Source of the DNA: Saprospiraceae bacterium
GTDB taxonomy: Bacteria > Bacteroidota > Bacteroidia > Chitinophagales > Saprospiraceae
NCBI GenBank assembly: GCA_041392805.1
Contig: JAWKLJ010000001.1
Coordinates: 4,030,001 to 4,094,000 of the forward strand
DNA length: 64,000 nt
Direction of reading: 5' to 3'
In this document: one piece after another, positions 44,462 through 53,626 of the stretch
How the letters are laid out: each line of letters begins with the position of its first letter
How positions within the stretch are numbered: the first letter of the stretch is position 1
Made by a program: the position numbers and the translations under genes
Notes under the pieces: generated by a model
Told to the model about the DNA's origin: nothing
The model's input: only the letters and a program-made list of their open reading frames with translations
Databases searched by the model: none

Positions 44462-45079
44462 TTAGGGCTTATTTTGAAGGATACTTAAGGCACGTTTGAG
44501 TTTTCGTTTTCCGTTCTGAAGGTGGCTCTTGACTTCCTTGGCCGTAAAATGGGTTATTTCCATAATTTCCTTATAGCTTTTTTCCTCAAAATAAAACAGG
44601 TGGAGGCAAAGTTGTTGGTCTTCTTCTAATGTTTTGAGCGCTATTTGGACTTTTTCTTCTGAAAATGCTGCTTCGGTTTCCTCGTGAAGGTACAGTGCTT
44701 GCGCTTCTGGTTCCATGACCTGTGGGTTTATCTCTTCTGCCATTTCCCATTCTACGTTTTTATCGACATACCCGTTTTGGCTTCGGAGGTGGTCTATGCA
44801 TTGATTCTTGGCAACCGAAAAGAGCCAGCTTCTAAAATACTGAATATCTGCTGTTGACAAATTTTCATATACTCTTCCGGCAATAGTCATAACGATGTCT
44901 TTGCAATCTTCTTCATTGGGGATTATAGTTTTACAATTGTAGTATATCCGATGAATATAACGATCAAGCAAAGCATAGAAATAACGATCCTCTCCTGATT
45001 GCTGGAAAGCCTCTAGCAGCTGTTGATCCGACCAACCTGCAAATCCTTTTCGTTTGAGCCATCGCAAAGACATGCTCAA
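44462..45079 (-). CDS. ECF-type RNA polymerase sigma factor
   Basis: 205 aa. Sigma region 2 is seen in DRYIHRIYYNCKTIIPNEEDCKDIVMTIAGRVYENL and YFRSWLFSVAKNQCIDHLR. Region 4 is TLEEDQQLCLHLFYFEEKSYKEIMEITHFTAKEVKSHLQNGKRKLKRAL, with the helix-turn-helix that reads the -35 box. It directly precedes the membrane anti-sigma gene (3 bp gap), the usual sigma/anti-sigma arrangement. It probably regulates an envelope or stress regulon and likely its own operon. The target promoters cannot be read from this window. Confidence 0.93.
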   Translation of the reverse strand: MSMSLRWLKRKGFAGWSDQQLLEAFQQSGEDRYFYALLDRYIHRIYYNCKTIIPNEEDCKDIVMTIAGRVYENLSTADIQYFRSWLFSVAKNQCIDHLRSQNGYVDKNVEWEMAEEINPQVMEPEAQALYLHEETEAAFSEEKVQIALKTLEEDQQLCLHLFYFEEKSYKEIMEITHFTAKEVKSHLQNGKRKLKRALSILQNKP

Positions 45080-45102
45080 TAATAAGAAATATTGGCTAGG
45101 CT

Positions 45103-46173
45103 TTAAAATTCAACGGTAGAAATAATAAACTCAAGCGCCTGCATGAAGTTGCGTTTTTCTTTCCCCGGTGCATATACGAATCCATCGACAAAAAGCAGTT
45201 CATTTTTTTCTGGATTGTGTATCAGGTAACTGATAAATGCGCCTCCCATAAAGTCATTGGCCATCTCCCAAATTCCACGAGCTTCCAGGGCATATTTGTT
45301 ATTAAGCGTTTTAACACTCGTAAACATAGGAAGGTCCACATCGTTGACACGCATATAAGTATCAGGCAAAGTAGAAGAAATGTATTTTCTACCTAGTGAA
45401 TCCCGAATAGATTTAATCCCTTCTTTAGATAGTTGAGATTGGTTGGTATAGTTTATTTTGTGGATCAACAGGTTCGAGTTGATATTATCTATTTCTTTGC
45501 GCATCCATATGATATCTTCATTGCTAATGGCCAGCGTAAAATCACTAGGCACCCGCATCCTGGTATCCATTTTATCAGCCACTTCCATTTGGATAGCTGG
45601 ATTTTCACCGCCAAAATAAATTGTTGCTTCAATTTTTTCTCTATCTGCATCTTGTATGCGCTTGGCTATGGCAGGGAAGTTCTTTTTAAGGTTTTCCGCT
45701 AAGTCGTCATCTGAAAAAGCAAATTGATACACGAGCAATTGATTATTCGCCCATTTGTTTCTAGCTATGGTCGAGGTATAATTAGGGTCGTCTTTAGCCT
45801 TTTGTAATCTTTCCTCTTGCAAGTCACCTTTCATCAATTGTGTGGTAGGAGAATCCTCTTCGTTCAGGTTCGCAACGAATAAATAATTTCTAAATTCTTT
45901 ACGAATAGGGTCTTTCTCCAAATCTTCAGGGGTAAAATGTCGCAAGTCAAAAATCGGCTCTGGTTGTGGCAAGATGGGGTAGGCTGCGCCATAGTAATAG
46001 CGCATGGTATCACCAATGGGGCCTTCCCAAATTCGATCATCTGAGATAATGATGATTTCATTTAGTTTGCCGAAAGCATTTGGAACGGGCGACAAACTGC
46101 GCTGCATGTCTTCACTACAGCTGGTAGCGACCGCCAACAGGACAAAAAAGCTAATTGTTTTATAAGAATTCAT
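45103..46173 (-). CDS. DUF4837 family lipoprotein
   Basis: 356 aa from the ATG at 46173. Lipobox ATSC with the lipidated cysteine at residue 19. The mature part LSPVPNAFGKLNEIIIISDDRIWEGPIGDTMRYYYG, NLLIHKINYT and YLIHNPEKNELLFVDGFVYAPGKEKRNFMQALEFIISTVEF match DUF4837, a Bacteroidota family of unknown function. It lies 23 bp upstream of the ECF sigma gene on the same strand, so the three genes may be cotranscribed. Whether the lipoprotein supplies an input signal for the sigma pair is only a suggestion. Confidence 0.88.
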   Translation of the reverse strand: MNSYKTISFFVLLAVATSCSEDMQRSLSPVPNAFGKLNEIIIISDDRIWEGPIGDTMRYYYGAAYPILPQPEPIFDLRHFTPEDLEKDPIRKEFRNYLFVANLNEEDSPTTQLMKGDLQEERLQKAKDDPNYTSTIARNKWANNQLLVYQFAFSDDDLAENLKKNFPAIAKRIQDADREKIEATIYFGGENPAIQMEVADKMDTRMRVPSDFTLAISNEDIIWMRKEIDNINSNLLIHKINYTNQSQLSKEGIKSIRDSLGRKYISSTLPDTYMRVNDVDLPMFTSVKTLNNKYALEARGIWEMANDFMGGAFISYLIHNPEKNELLFVDGFVYAPGKEKRNFMQALEFIISTVEF

Positions 46174-46299
46174 TGAATTTATTTTTTGTTTATGCTTTCC
46201 CTTTGAGAGAATATGGGAATAAATAACGTACAATTAAAGGATGATTTTTCAAGGCTTTTTGGTGTATTAATAGAAGCTGGCTCCAAATTTAAGGATAGC

Positions 46300-47427
46300 T
46301 TAGTCTTTTCCCAAAAACATTATATTATTCCATACAACTTCTGCCGTTTTTTGCCAACTAAATAGCTTTCTCTGTCCTTTTCCGGCTTGAATAAGGGTTT
46401 GCCGGAGGCCTGGTTCTTGATAAATTCGAGAAAGTTGTTGTGCCAGTGCCGTTAAATTAGTGGGGTCAACAAAAAGCGCAGCATTGCCAGCCACTTCTGG
46501 CAAGGAAGAAGTATTAGAGGTAATGATAGGAACTTCGGACTGCATGGCTTCGAGTAAAGGTACCCCAAACCCTTCGAATAAAGATGGATAAGTAAGCGCG
46601 AGCGCAGCTCCCAATAGCTTTGCCAGGGTTTCATCACTCAGATAGCCTAGCAAATGGATATCTTCTTGATAAGGAGATTGAGCCAAGGCCGTTTGAATGC
46701 TTTCCGTTTGCCATGCCAAACGGCCTCCAATTAATAATTTTACCGGTGCCTGCGTTTGTGCTTTGAATAAGGTGAAAGCGCTTATCAAATGCGCCACATT
46801 TTTGCGTGGGTGAACAGATCCCACGTAAAAAAAATAAGCTTGTCCATCACTATATTGTTGCCTGACCTGTTGTTTTTCTATTTCGCTCATAACCTGAAAT
46901 AAGTCGCGTACCCCATTGCCTGCAACGCTTATTTTATCCGCTAGGATACCATAATGTCGGATGATATCTTGTTTGGTGAAATGCGATACCGCAACGATGC
47001 GTTCTGCTCTATTTAAATACTTAGGTATAAAGTGATGATAAAACACCCGCCCATGAAAGGGTACTTGTTTGGGGTAATGCAAATGAGCAATATCATGGCA
47101 TACCATTACCGTAGGAGTAGGGGTTTTTAAAGAACAATATCCATCAGGAGAAAGAAAAACATCCACTTTTTTTTGCTTCAAAACCCTTGGAACAGCTATT
47201 TCAAACCACCACCACCACAAAACGGCATGCCTTGCTGGCGGGTAAATGACGACCGCTTCAACATTGTCGGCCGGAATAAAAGAAGGGTCAAATGGACGAT
47301 CGAATAAAAAAATGAAAGTATGTTCAGGATGGCTAAGTGCTAATTCGCGAGCCACCTCCCAAGTAAACCAGCCAATTCCTTCTAAATGGTTCTTGATTAA
47401 GAAACGAGTATTGATTGCAATTCTCAT
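46300..47427 (-). CDS. Glycosyltransferase family 4 (GT-B fold)
   Basis: 375 aa. N-terminal domain MRIAINTRFLIKNHLEGIGWFTWEVARELA... and C-terminal donor-binding domain with YVGSVHPRKNVAHLISAF, LLIGGRLAWQ, the acidic EGFGVPLLEAMQSEVPIITSNTSSLPEVAG (the E-x7-E motif of retaining GT4 enzymes) and a C-terminal helix. It transfers a hexose from a nucleotide sugar, probably for a cell-surface polysaccharide. The ATG at 47427 is preferred over 47439, because conserved MRIAINTRFL starts there. Divergent from nadB. Confidence 0.92.
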   Translation of the reverse strand: MRIAINTRFLIKNHLEGIGWFTWEVARELALSHPEHTFIFLFDRPFDPSFIPADNVEAVVIYPPARHAVLWWWWFEIAVPRVLKQKKVDVFLSPDGYCSLKTPTPTVMVCHDIAHLHYPKQVPFHGRVFYHHFIPKYLNRAERIVAVSHFTKQDIIRHYGILADKISVAGNGVRDLFQVMSEIEKQQVRQQYSDGQAYFFYVGSVHPRKNVAHLISAFTLFKAQTQAPVKLLIGGRLAWQTESIQTALAQSPYQEDIHLLGYLSDETLAKLLGAALALTYPSLFEGFGVPLLEAMQSEVPIITSNTSSLPEVAGNAALFVDPTNLTALAQQLSRIYQEPGLRQTLIQAGKGQRKLFSWQKTAEVVWNNIMFLGKD

Positions 47428-47529
47428 GGCAATTGGCAAAGGTAGAAAGTTAGCTAGGTTCTACAAAAAATATTATTATCTTAGTTTCAAGATTAAACTT
47501 AGTAGTTTATATTGCCTCAAAAAAAGGGT

Positions 47530-49131
47530 ATGATAAAAACAGATGTCCTCATTATTGGGTCGGGAATTGGCGGGATGACGACCGCTATTGAAATAGCAGA
47601 GCGAAGACCAGATTTAAAGATTGTGGTATTGACTAAAACCAATGACAATGAAAGCAATACCCGTTATGCCCAGGGTGGTGTAGCTGCGGTGTGGGATCTG
47701 GAAGTGGACTCACACGGAAAACACGTAGAAGACACCTTGGATGCTGGAGACGGCCTCTGTAACAAAGACATTGTAAACATTGTAGTCGAAGAAGGCCCCG
47801 AAAGAGTAAAGGAACTCATTGAGTGGGGCGCTCGGTTTGATAAGAACAAAAGAGAGAAATACGACCTTGGCCGCGAAGGGGGGCATTCCGAAAATAGGAT
47901 TTTACATTATAAAGACTTAACAGGCTGGGAGATTCAACGGACATTGCTGGCCAAGTCCAAAGAATTTAGCAATATTCAGGTATACGAGCATTTTTTTGCG
48001 GTTGACCTTATTACCAAGCACCATTTAGGTTATACCATTACACGGTTAACACCGGATATCGAATGCTATGGTGCATATGTTTTGAATAAAGCAACAAGTG
48101 CCATAGAAACCATTTTAGCAAAAATAACTGTTGTTGCGACAGGTGGAGCAGGGCAGGTGTATCGCAATACCACCAATCCTGTGATTGCTTCAGGTGATGG
48201 GGTTTCGATGGTATATCGGGCAAAAGGGCGCCTGGAAAACATGGAATTTGTGCAATTTCATCCCACTGCACTTTATAATCCTGCGGGTGAAAATCCAGAC
48301 TTCCTTGTTTCAGAGGCTGTTCGGGGGTATGGTGGTATTTTGAAGACGCGGGATGGTCAACCTTTTATGCAAAAATATGACCACCGAGAATCCCTTGCCC
48401 CTAGGGACATTGTCGCTCGAGCCATTGACAATGAAATAAAAGTAAATGGCGAAGAGTGCATGTTTTTGGATTGCCGCCATTTAGAAGAGGAGGGATTCAA
48501 GGCTCATTTTCCTACTATTTATGATAAATGCATGAGTATTGGAATTGACCCGATGAAAGACATGATTCCCGTCGTACCTGCCTGCCATTATATGTGTGGA
48601 GGGATAAAAGTGGATGACTGGGGGCAGACGTCTATTCGCCAATTATACGCTTGTGGGGAGTGCACTAGCACTGGCTTGCATGGCGCCAATCGGTTGGCGT
48701 CAAACTCCTTATTAGAAGCCTTGGTTTTTGGGAATAGAATTGCCCAAGATTTGATACAGCACATAGATCAAATCGATTTTCAGGAAAAGATCCCCGCTTG
48801 GAATGCCAGCGGTACAATGAAACCCAAGGAAATGGTTTTGATCACCCAGAGTTGGAAGGAACTCAAGGAAATCATGAGCAGCTATGTAGGTATTGTCCGT
48901 TCTGATGTACGCTTGAAACGCGCCAAAGATCGCCTGGCGTTGCTATACCAGGAAACGGAGATCCTGTACAATAATACAACCCTTTCTCCTCAACTTTGTG
49001 AATTGCGCAACCTGATTACCATCGGTTACCTGATTACCCGTTCGGCCAGTATGCGTCGGGAAAGCCGGGGCTTGCATTACACCACCGATTACCCAGAGAA
49101 ACTTCATTTTATACAGGATTCGATTATGTGA
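47530..49131 (+). CDS. nadB: L-aspartate oxidase
   Basis: 533 aa, the normal NadB length. FAD-dependent, converting L-aspartate to iminoaspartate in the first step of de novo NAD synthesis. The Rossmann motif VLIIGSGIGGMTTAIE lies at the N-terminus. NTRYAQGGVAAVW and ARFDKN...GREGGHSENRILHYKD follow, the latter being the substrate-binding loop shared with succinate dehydrogenase flavoproteins. CGECTSTGLHGANRLASNSLLEALVFG and the C-terminal helical domain complete the protein. The ATG at 47530, preceded by AAAGG, is preferred over the upstream TTG. nadA and nadC are not in the window. Confidence 0.96.
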   Translation: MIKTDVLIIGSGIGGMTTAIEIAERRPDLKIVVLTKTNDNESNTRYAQGGVAAVWDLEVDSHGKHVEDTLDAGDGLCNKDIVNIVVEEGPERVKELIEWGARFDKNKREKYDLGREGGHSENRILHYKDLTGWEIQRTLLAKSKEFSNIQVYEHFFAVDLITKHHLGYTITRLTPDIECYGAYVLNKATSAIETILAKITVVATGGAGQVYRNTTNPVIASGDGVSMVYRAKGRLENMEFVQFHPTALYNPAGENPDFLVSEAVRGYGGILKTRDGQPFMQKYDHRESLAPRDIVARAIDNEIKVNGEECMFLDCRHLEEEGFKAHFPTIYDKCMSIGIDPMKDMIPVVPACHYMCGGIKVDDWGQTSIRQLYACGECTSTGLHGANRLASNSLLEALVFGNRIAQDLIQHIDQIDFQEKIPAWNASGTMKPKEMVLITQSWKELKEIMSSYVGIVRSDVRLKRAKDRLALLYQETEILYNNTTLSPQLCELRNLITIGYLITRSASMRRESRGLHYTTDYPEKLHFIQDSIM

Positions 49132-49138
49132 TTTTTTA

Positions 49139-49181
49139 CCTTTCAGGGGCTGGATTTTCCTGGTTTATCAGCCCCTGAAGG
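49139..49181. terminator. Bidirectional terminator after nadB
   Basis: CCTTTCAGGGGCTG and CAGCCCCTGAAGG form a near-perfect stem between convergent nadB and the TIGR00266-type gene. Confidence 0.75.
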
Positions 49182-49187
49182 ACTTGA

Positions 49188-49991
49188 CTACCACCCGTCT
49201 CCATCCAATAAATTTCCCAAACCGCCTAAAGCACTACCTTCTCCTTTAGATTTACCGCCATATTGCCGAGAAGCAGCGACAATACGATCTGCCAAGCGAC
49301 TAAAGGGCAAGCTTTGAATCCACACCTTTCCAGGACCTTCCAGGCGGGCATAAAACAAGCCTTCACCACCAAAGACCATATTGCGAACCCCTTTGATCAT
49401 TTCTATATCGTAGTCGACATACCGCGTAAAGCCGACCAAGCAACCCGTATCAATGCGCAACACCTCGCCAATTTGTAATTCCTTTTCTATTATTGTTCCG
49501 CCTGCATGAAGGAAGGCCAGACCATCTCCTTCGATTTTTTGCATAATGAAACCTTCTCCTCCGAAGAAACCACGGCCTAGTTTTTTACTGAATTCAATCC
49601 CAATAGAAACCCCCTTAGCCGCACAAAGGAAAGCGTCTTTTTGGCAAATGATTTTGCCTTCTTGTTCTTTTAAATCCAGGGGAATAATTCGGCCAGGATA
49701 GGGGGCTGCGAAAGAAACCCGTTTTTTCCCTTCGCTAGCATGGGTGAAAGCGGTCATAAATAAGCTTTCGCCCGTAAGCAGGCGTTTGCCCGCTGACAGC
49801 ACTTTACCCCAAAGTCCTTGATTTTGTTCTTGATGGCTACCATCGCCAAAGATCGTGGCGAGTTCAATACCTTCATCCATCATCATAAAACTACCAGATT
49901 CGGCAATGACCGTTTCAAAGGGGTCAAGTTCTATTTCCACAAATTGCATCTCCTCTCCAAAAATCTGATAGTCTATTTCATGTGCATTCAT
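49188..49991 (-). CDS. TIGR00266/AIM24 family protein
   Basis: 267 aa. The sequence IDYQIFGEEMQFVEIELDPFETVIAESGSFMMMDEGIEL, with LAFLHAGGTIIEKELQIGEVLRIDTGCLVGFTRYVDYDI and GGEGLFYARLEGPGKVWIQSLPFSRLADRI, is the AIM24-like all-beta fold (TIGR00266). GG-rich loops (GFFGGEGFIMQKIEGDG) are typical. Homologues occur in bacteria and mitochondria, and no enzymatic activity is established. It has no operon partner and converges with nadB. Confidence 0.92.
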   Translation of the reverse strand: MNAHEIDYQIFGEEMQFVEIELDPFETVIAESGSFMMMDEGIELATIFGDGSHQEQNQGLWGKVLSAGKRLLTGESLFMTAFTHASEGKKRVSFAAPYPGRIIPLDLKEQEGKIICQKDAFLCAAKGVSIGIEFSKKLGRGFFGGEGFIMQKIEGDGLAFLHAGGTIIEKELQIGEVLRIDTGCLVGFTRYVDYDIEMIKGVRNMVFGGEGLFYARLEGPGKVWIQSLPFSRLADRIVAASRQYGGKSKGEGSALGGLGNLLDGDGW

Positions 49992-50193
49992 AATAAGATG
50001 GGTTTTATAGTCAAAAAATTAAAGGCTCTTTAACACCCGATTAATCATGGGTTTACATTAAAAGCTTCTATTTGCTATACCTTAACAACACAGGGGATAA
50101 AGATATTCCTGATGAGACACACGCTGCATTTTTTACAGACTAATGAGGCGGTAATAACGACAAAGATCTATACTGTAGCCCTATATACTTTGG

Positions 50194-50222
50194 CGAAGGC
50201 TGTGCAAATGCATAGCCTTTTC
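50194..50222. terminator. Terminator-like hairpin near the end of the M42 peptidase gene
   Basis: AAGGCTGTG-CAAATG-CATAGCCTT is followed by TTCTCTTT on the plus strand. It lies 10 nt beyond the stop codon of the minus-strand peptidase gene. Confidence 0.5.
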
Positions 50223-50232
50223 TCTTTGGTAG

Positions 50233-51330
50233 CTAAAATAGGTCCTCGAAGCTGTTACTGGGTTTACTGGACTGCCCTGTGTTTGAGAAACGCCAATCAA
50301 ACTGATCTATTTCTTTTAGGCTAGCGATGAGCAGGGCTGTACAATCCCGAATATCTTCTTTATGGGCGAGTTCTATGGTTTGGTGGATATGTCGAAGGGG
50401 AATGGAAATAGCTCCGGCAATTGATCCTTTTTTGCCATACCGTTGTACCCCTGCCGTATCTGTACCGCCCCGAGGCAAAATCTCGGGTTGCCATTTGATG
50501 GCATGATCAGTCGCTACCTTTTTGAGGTAATTAACCATACGGTAATCACTAATGGCAGAGCCATCCAGGATTTTAATAGCTGCTCCTTTCCCCAAATAAG
50601 TGACCGCATCATGACCATTTGAACCTGGGACATCAAAAGCGATGGTTACATCCAGGCCAAGGCCGAAATCGGGATCAATATGGTGGGAAGCCGAAATAGC
50701 CCCTCTCAAACCCACCTCTTCCTGAACCGTAAAAACCCCATAAACATCATAAGGCACGTCCTGGTGCTGAAGCGCACGGAGTGTTTCTATCAAAATAAAA
50801 ACAGAGACCCTGTTATCTAATGATTTACTATTGACACAGTTACCCATTTCGATCAAAGCGCCAAGGCGGGTAACGGGTGAGCCGACCCTAACTATTTTTT
50901 CGACCTGTGCCTTGGTCATCCCCAAATCAATGAAATAGTCATTGATGGGTACTTGCTTATTGCGCTCTTCCGGGCTCATAAGATGAATTGGCTTAGCTCC
51001 CATTACCCCTACCAGGTCTTCTGTACCATGTACAAGTACCCTTTGAGAAGTAAGCGTTTTAGGATCGAATCCACCCAATGGGATAAACCGCAAAAAGCCA
51101 TCATCATCGATATGAGTGACGATAAAACCTATCTCATCCATATGCGCAGCAACCATTACCTTTTTAGGGGATTTTCCTTTTTTTACAGCAACGACATTAC
51201 CCATATTATCTGTCCATAGATCATCAACGAGCGGACTAACTTCTTTAATAATGAATTCGCGAATGCGCTGTTCAAAGCCAGGTGCACCTGGGATTTCGCA
51301 AATTTGACGCAAAAGAGCTACATTTATCAT
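50233..51330 (-). CDS. M42-family aminopeptidase (glutamyl/deblocking aminopeptidase type)
   Basis: 365 aa. Metal-binding and catalytic motifs are clear: AAHMDEIGFIV with H63 and D65, the SLDNRVSVFILIETLRA stretch with the bridging aspartate, TVQEEVGLRG with the two glutamates, FDVPGSNG and RGGTDTAGVQ. SIPLRHIHQTIEL carries the last histidine. These cobalt- or zinc-dependent enzymes form tetrahedral dodecamers and trim peptides in the cytoplasm. No signal peptide. A 112-bp hairpin repeat sits upstream (51490-51601). Confidence 0.94.
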   Translation of the reverse strand: MINVALLRQICEIPGAPGFEQRIREFIIKEVSPLVDDLWTDNMGNVVAVKKGKSPKKVMVAAHMDEIGFIVTHIDDDGFLRFIPLGGFDPKTLTSQRVLVHGTEDLVGVMGAKPIHLMSPEERNKQVPINDYFIDLGMTKAQVEKIVRVGSPVTRLGALIEMGNCVNSKSLDNRVSVFILIETLRALQHQDVPYDVYGVFTVQEEVGLRGAISASHHIDPDFGLGLDVTIAFDVPGSNGHDAVTYLGKGAAIKILDGSAISDYRMVNYLKKVATDHAIKWQPEILPRGGTDTAGVQRYGKKGSIAGAISIPLRHIHQTIELAHKEDIRDCTALLIASLKEIDQFDWRFSNTGQSSKPSNSFEDLF

Positions 51331-51489
51331 AAACCTTAGTCTATTTGTTGGTGTAAAACGCGCAGTAAATTAGCATTAATTTAGGAGGAGGTAAAATTTT
51401 TTCCCTTCTCCTTGACCAATACGTAAAAAAAGCGCTCCTTTTTAATTGTAGACTGCAAAGCTTTTCTGTAATTGCATCTTTAAGTATTT

Positions 51490-51601
51490 GGTTCTTTGAC
51501 AAATCTCCTGATCTAGGGGCAATCATAAAAATAAAGCAATACTTTCTTTGGTCGTTTTTGCTATATTTTTACGATTGCCCACGAGATTTGTCAAAGAAGG
51601 T
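51490..51601. repeat. 112-bp hairpin repeat, copy 1
   Basis: The ends are GGTTCTTTGACAAATCTC and GAGATTTGTCAAAGAAGGT, giving an inverted repeat of about 15 bp. GGGCAATC and GATTGCCC add an inner stem. The same length and the same end sequences occur at 59202-59313, with a different interior. It lies between divergent genes. Confidence 0.65.
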
Positions 51602-51661
51602 AAAATTTTTGTTTTGAGATGACCACAAAAATGGTTATAGAAGGAAAAATGGGAAATAAAC

Positions 51662-53149
51662 ATGTCGCTTCGAAGACTTGCTAAAGAAACGGTTATTTAT
51701 GGTGGTTCTACGGTACTAAATAAGGTGCTCAACCTCATTCTGGTGGCGCCGTATTTAACCAGGGTATTTGAAGATGATCAAGGAGAGTATGGCATACATG
51801 GTTTGATGTATGCTTTTGCGGGTTTCTTATTGGTCATTTTAACCTATGGAATGGAAACAGCCTTTTTTCGTTTTGGGAATGATGAAGCACAACGAGCAAA
51901 GGTATTTTCTACCGCAGCCATTTCGCTAGTCGTGAGTACATTTACTTTTGTTGGACTTATTATTTTATTTTCTTCTTCGATTGCAGGTTTCCTAACCCAA
52001 CCAGGGGATTGGTTATATGTTGTTTACTTTGGTTTAATTATAGGTTTGGACACCTTGGTTGCTATTCCTTTTGCCTCCCTTCGTTTAGAAAACCGTCCGC
52101 TGCGGTTTGGTTTTTACAAAATGGTTAATGTATTGGTCAATGCATTGGTGATGTTACTCTTGCTAGAGGTAGTGCCACGTCTAATGAGCCAGGAAGAGGG
52201 GCTAGGGAGCTGGTATGATCCCAATAAAAAACTACACTATGTCTTTATCGCCAATTTGGTCGCTAGCATATTAACATTTTTACTTTTTTTGCCTTATTAT
52301 CGAAAATTAAAAGGAGGATTTGATCTGGCACTTTGGCGAAAAATGATAGCCTATGCCTTGCCTTTGGTTATCGTAGGCGTAGCAGGGATGATCAACCAAT
52401 TGGCAGATCGCTATTTTTTAAAGGAATGGTTGCCAGGTACCTTTGAAGAAAACAAGGTCCAACTTGGCATTTATGTTGCGTGTATCAAGATTGCGGTATT
52501 AATGAACCTGTTTACACAAGGTTTCAAATTTGCAGCCGAACCTTTTTTCTTCCGAAATGCTGATAGGGCCAACGCTACGACTATTTATGCCCAGGTCGGA
52601 CAGGCTTTTACTTTAGTGGGTAGCCTTGCCTTTTTGGGTCTTATGCTATACATTGATATTGCCAAACACCTTATTGCCTCTTCTTATCATTCGGGCTTAG
52701 CCATTGTTCCTGTTTTGCTAATGGCATATCTTTTACTCGGACTCTACTACAATTTCGCGATCTGGTACAAGCTCAAGGACAAAACCTATATCGGAGCCTG
52801 GATTGCTTGCGCAGGGGCCATCATTACCATTCTGGGGAATTATTATCTTATCCCCAGGATAGGCCTGATGGGAGCAGCCTGGTCGGCCCTTATCTGCTTT
52901 ATCAGCATGTGTATAGCCTGCTATTTAACTGGTCGCAAGTATTACCCCATTCCCTACCCTTTAGGCCGTATGGGAGCTTATCTTGGATTGGCTTTGGCAA
53001 TATTTTGGTTGAGCGATTGGCTCCGACCCCAATTGCCTAGTTTGCCCTTTCGGCTGCTGGTGAATACAGGCCTGTTGCTTTTATACCTTGGTTCAATCGG
53101 AATATTAGAAAAGAATGGGTTGCTAAAAATGATATTAAAGCGTAAGTAA
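51662..53149 (+). CDS. Polysaccharide (Wzx-like) flippase, MATE/MVF superfamily
   Basis: 495 aa with about 14 membrane segments. The start SLRRLAKETVIYGGSTVLNKVLNLILVAPYLTRVF is the hallmark of the polysaccharide-synthesis (PST/Wzx) family. AYALPLVIVGVAGMINQLADRYFLKEWLP is the second family signature in the middle. These transporters move lipid-linked glycan units across the inner membrane. No O-antigen or exopolysaccharide polymerase is next to it. GT4 and ArnT-like genes elsewhere in the window may belong to the same general surface-glycan biology. Confidence 0.93.
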   Translation: MSLRRLAKETVIYGGSTVLNKVLNLILVAPYLTRVFEDDQGEYGIHGLMYAFAGFLLVILTYGMETAFFRFGNDEAQRAKVFSTAAISLVVSTFTFVGLIILFSSSIAGFLTQPGDWLYVVYFGLIIGLDTLVAIPFASLRLENRPLRFGFYKMVNVLVNALVMLLLLEVVPRLMSQEEGLGSWYDPNKKLHYVFIANLVASILTFLLFLPYYRKLKGGFDLALWRKMIAYALPLVIVGVAGMINQLADRYFLKEWLPGTFEENKVQLGIYVACIKIAVLMNLFTQGFKFAAEPFFFRNADRANATTIYAQVGQAFTLVGSLAFLGLMLYIDIAKHLIASSYHSGLAIVPVLLMAYLLLGLYYNFAIWYKLKDKTYIGAWIACAGAIITILGNYYLIPRIGLMGAAWSALICFISMCIACYLTGRKYYPIPYPLGRMGAYLGLALAIFWLSDWLRPQLPSLPFRLLVNTGLLLLYLGSIGILEKNGLLKMILKRK

Positions 53150-53626
53150 CGTAAGGTTTGCGATGAAGGAGTCCGCCATTAGCAGATTCGGCGTTAAAAA
53201 ACAGTCTGAAACGAAGAGCCCGCACAAAAAACTGTTTGAGCCTCGAAGCAACCATGCTCAGCTATAAACAATTGACAATCAACAATATTTAGGTGATCAC
53301 CCAAACCCAATGGCGAGTTTCTTTTTGTGCAACGTAGTGGAAGACTGTTTTAGCCGAAGATGCGTCAGGCGGCGGTTTTGGCTCCACCTTTTCCCGCGAA
53401 AAGGTGGAAAAGCAAACTTTACAGCCAAGCATCCCGGTAAAACCCTGTCACCCAAGCCTATAAAAGACCATAAGTACTCCAACCTGACGTTAAGTAAGGT
53501 TACTGGACTTTTTGAAAGGAGAAGTCGGAAGTGGGGAAATTGCGCTCCTGAGCCTTTCCGACTTCCACCTTCCCGCTTCTAGCCTAGAAAACAGCAGATT
53601 ACAAAAAACGTGAAAAGCCCCAAAGT
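53150..53626. other. Gene-free spacer with one repeat
   Basis: 477 bp. It contains the second copy of the palindromic repeat (53515-53580). The rest (for example 53330-53480) has open frames on both strands without signals or motifs, and could be decayed sequence. Confidence 0.5.
53515..53580. repeat. Palindromic dispersed repeat, copy 2 of 2
   Basis: GGAGAAGTCGGAAGTGGGGAAA faces TTTCCGACTTCCACCTTCCCGCTTC with the loop ATTGCGCTCCTGAGCC. The loop and part of the arms match 17038-17105. It lies between convergent genes. Confidence 0.7.

Noticed and set aside
53310..53582. 90-codon plus-strand frame in the spacer after the flippase gene
   Set aside because: Arginine- and cysteine-rich, it runs into a palindromic repeat and has no motif. 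It is more likely decayed sequence.
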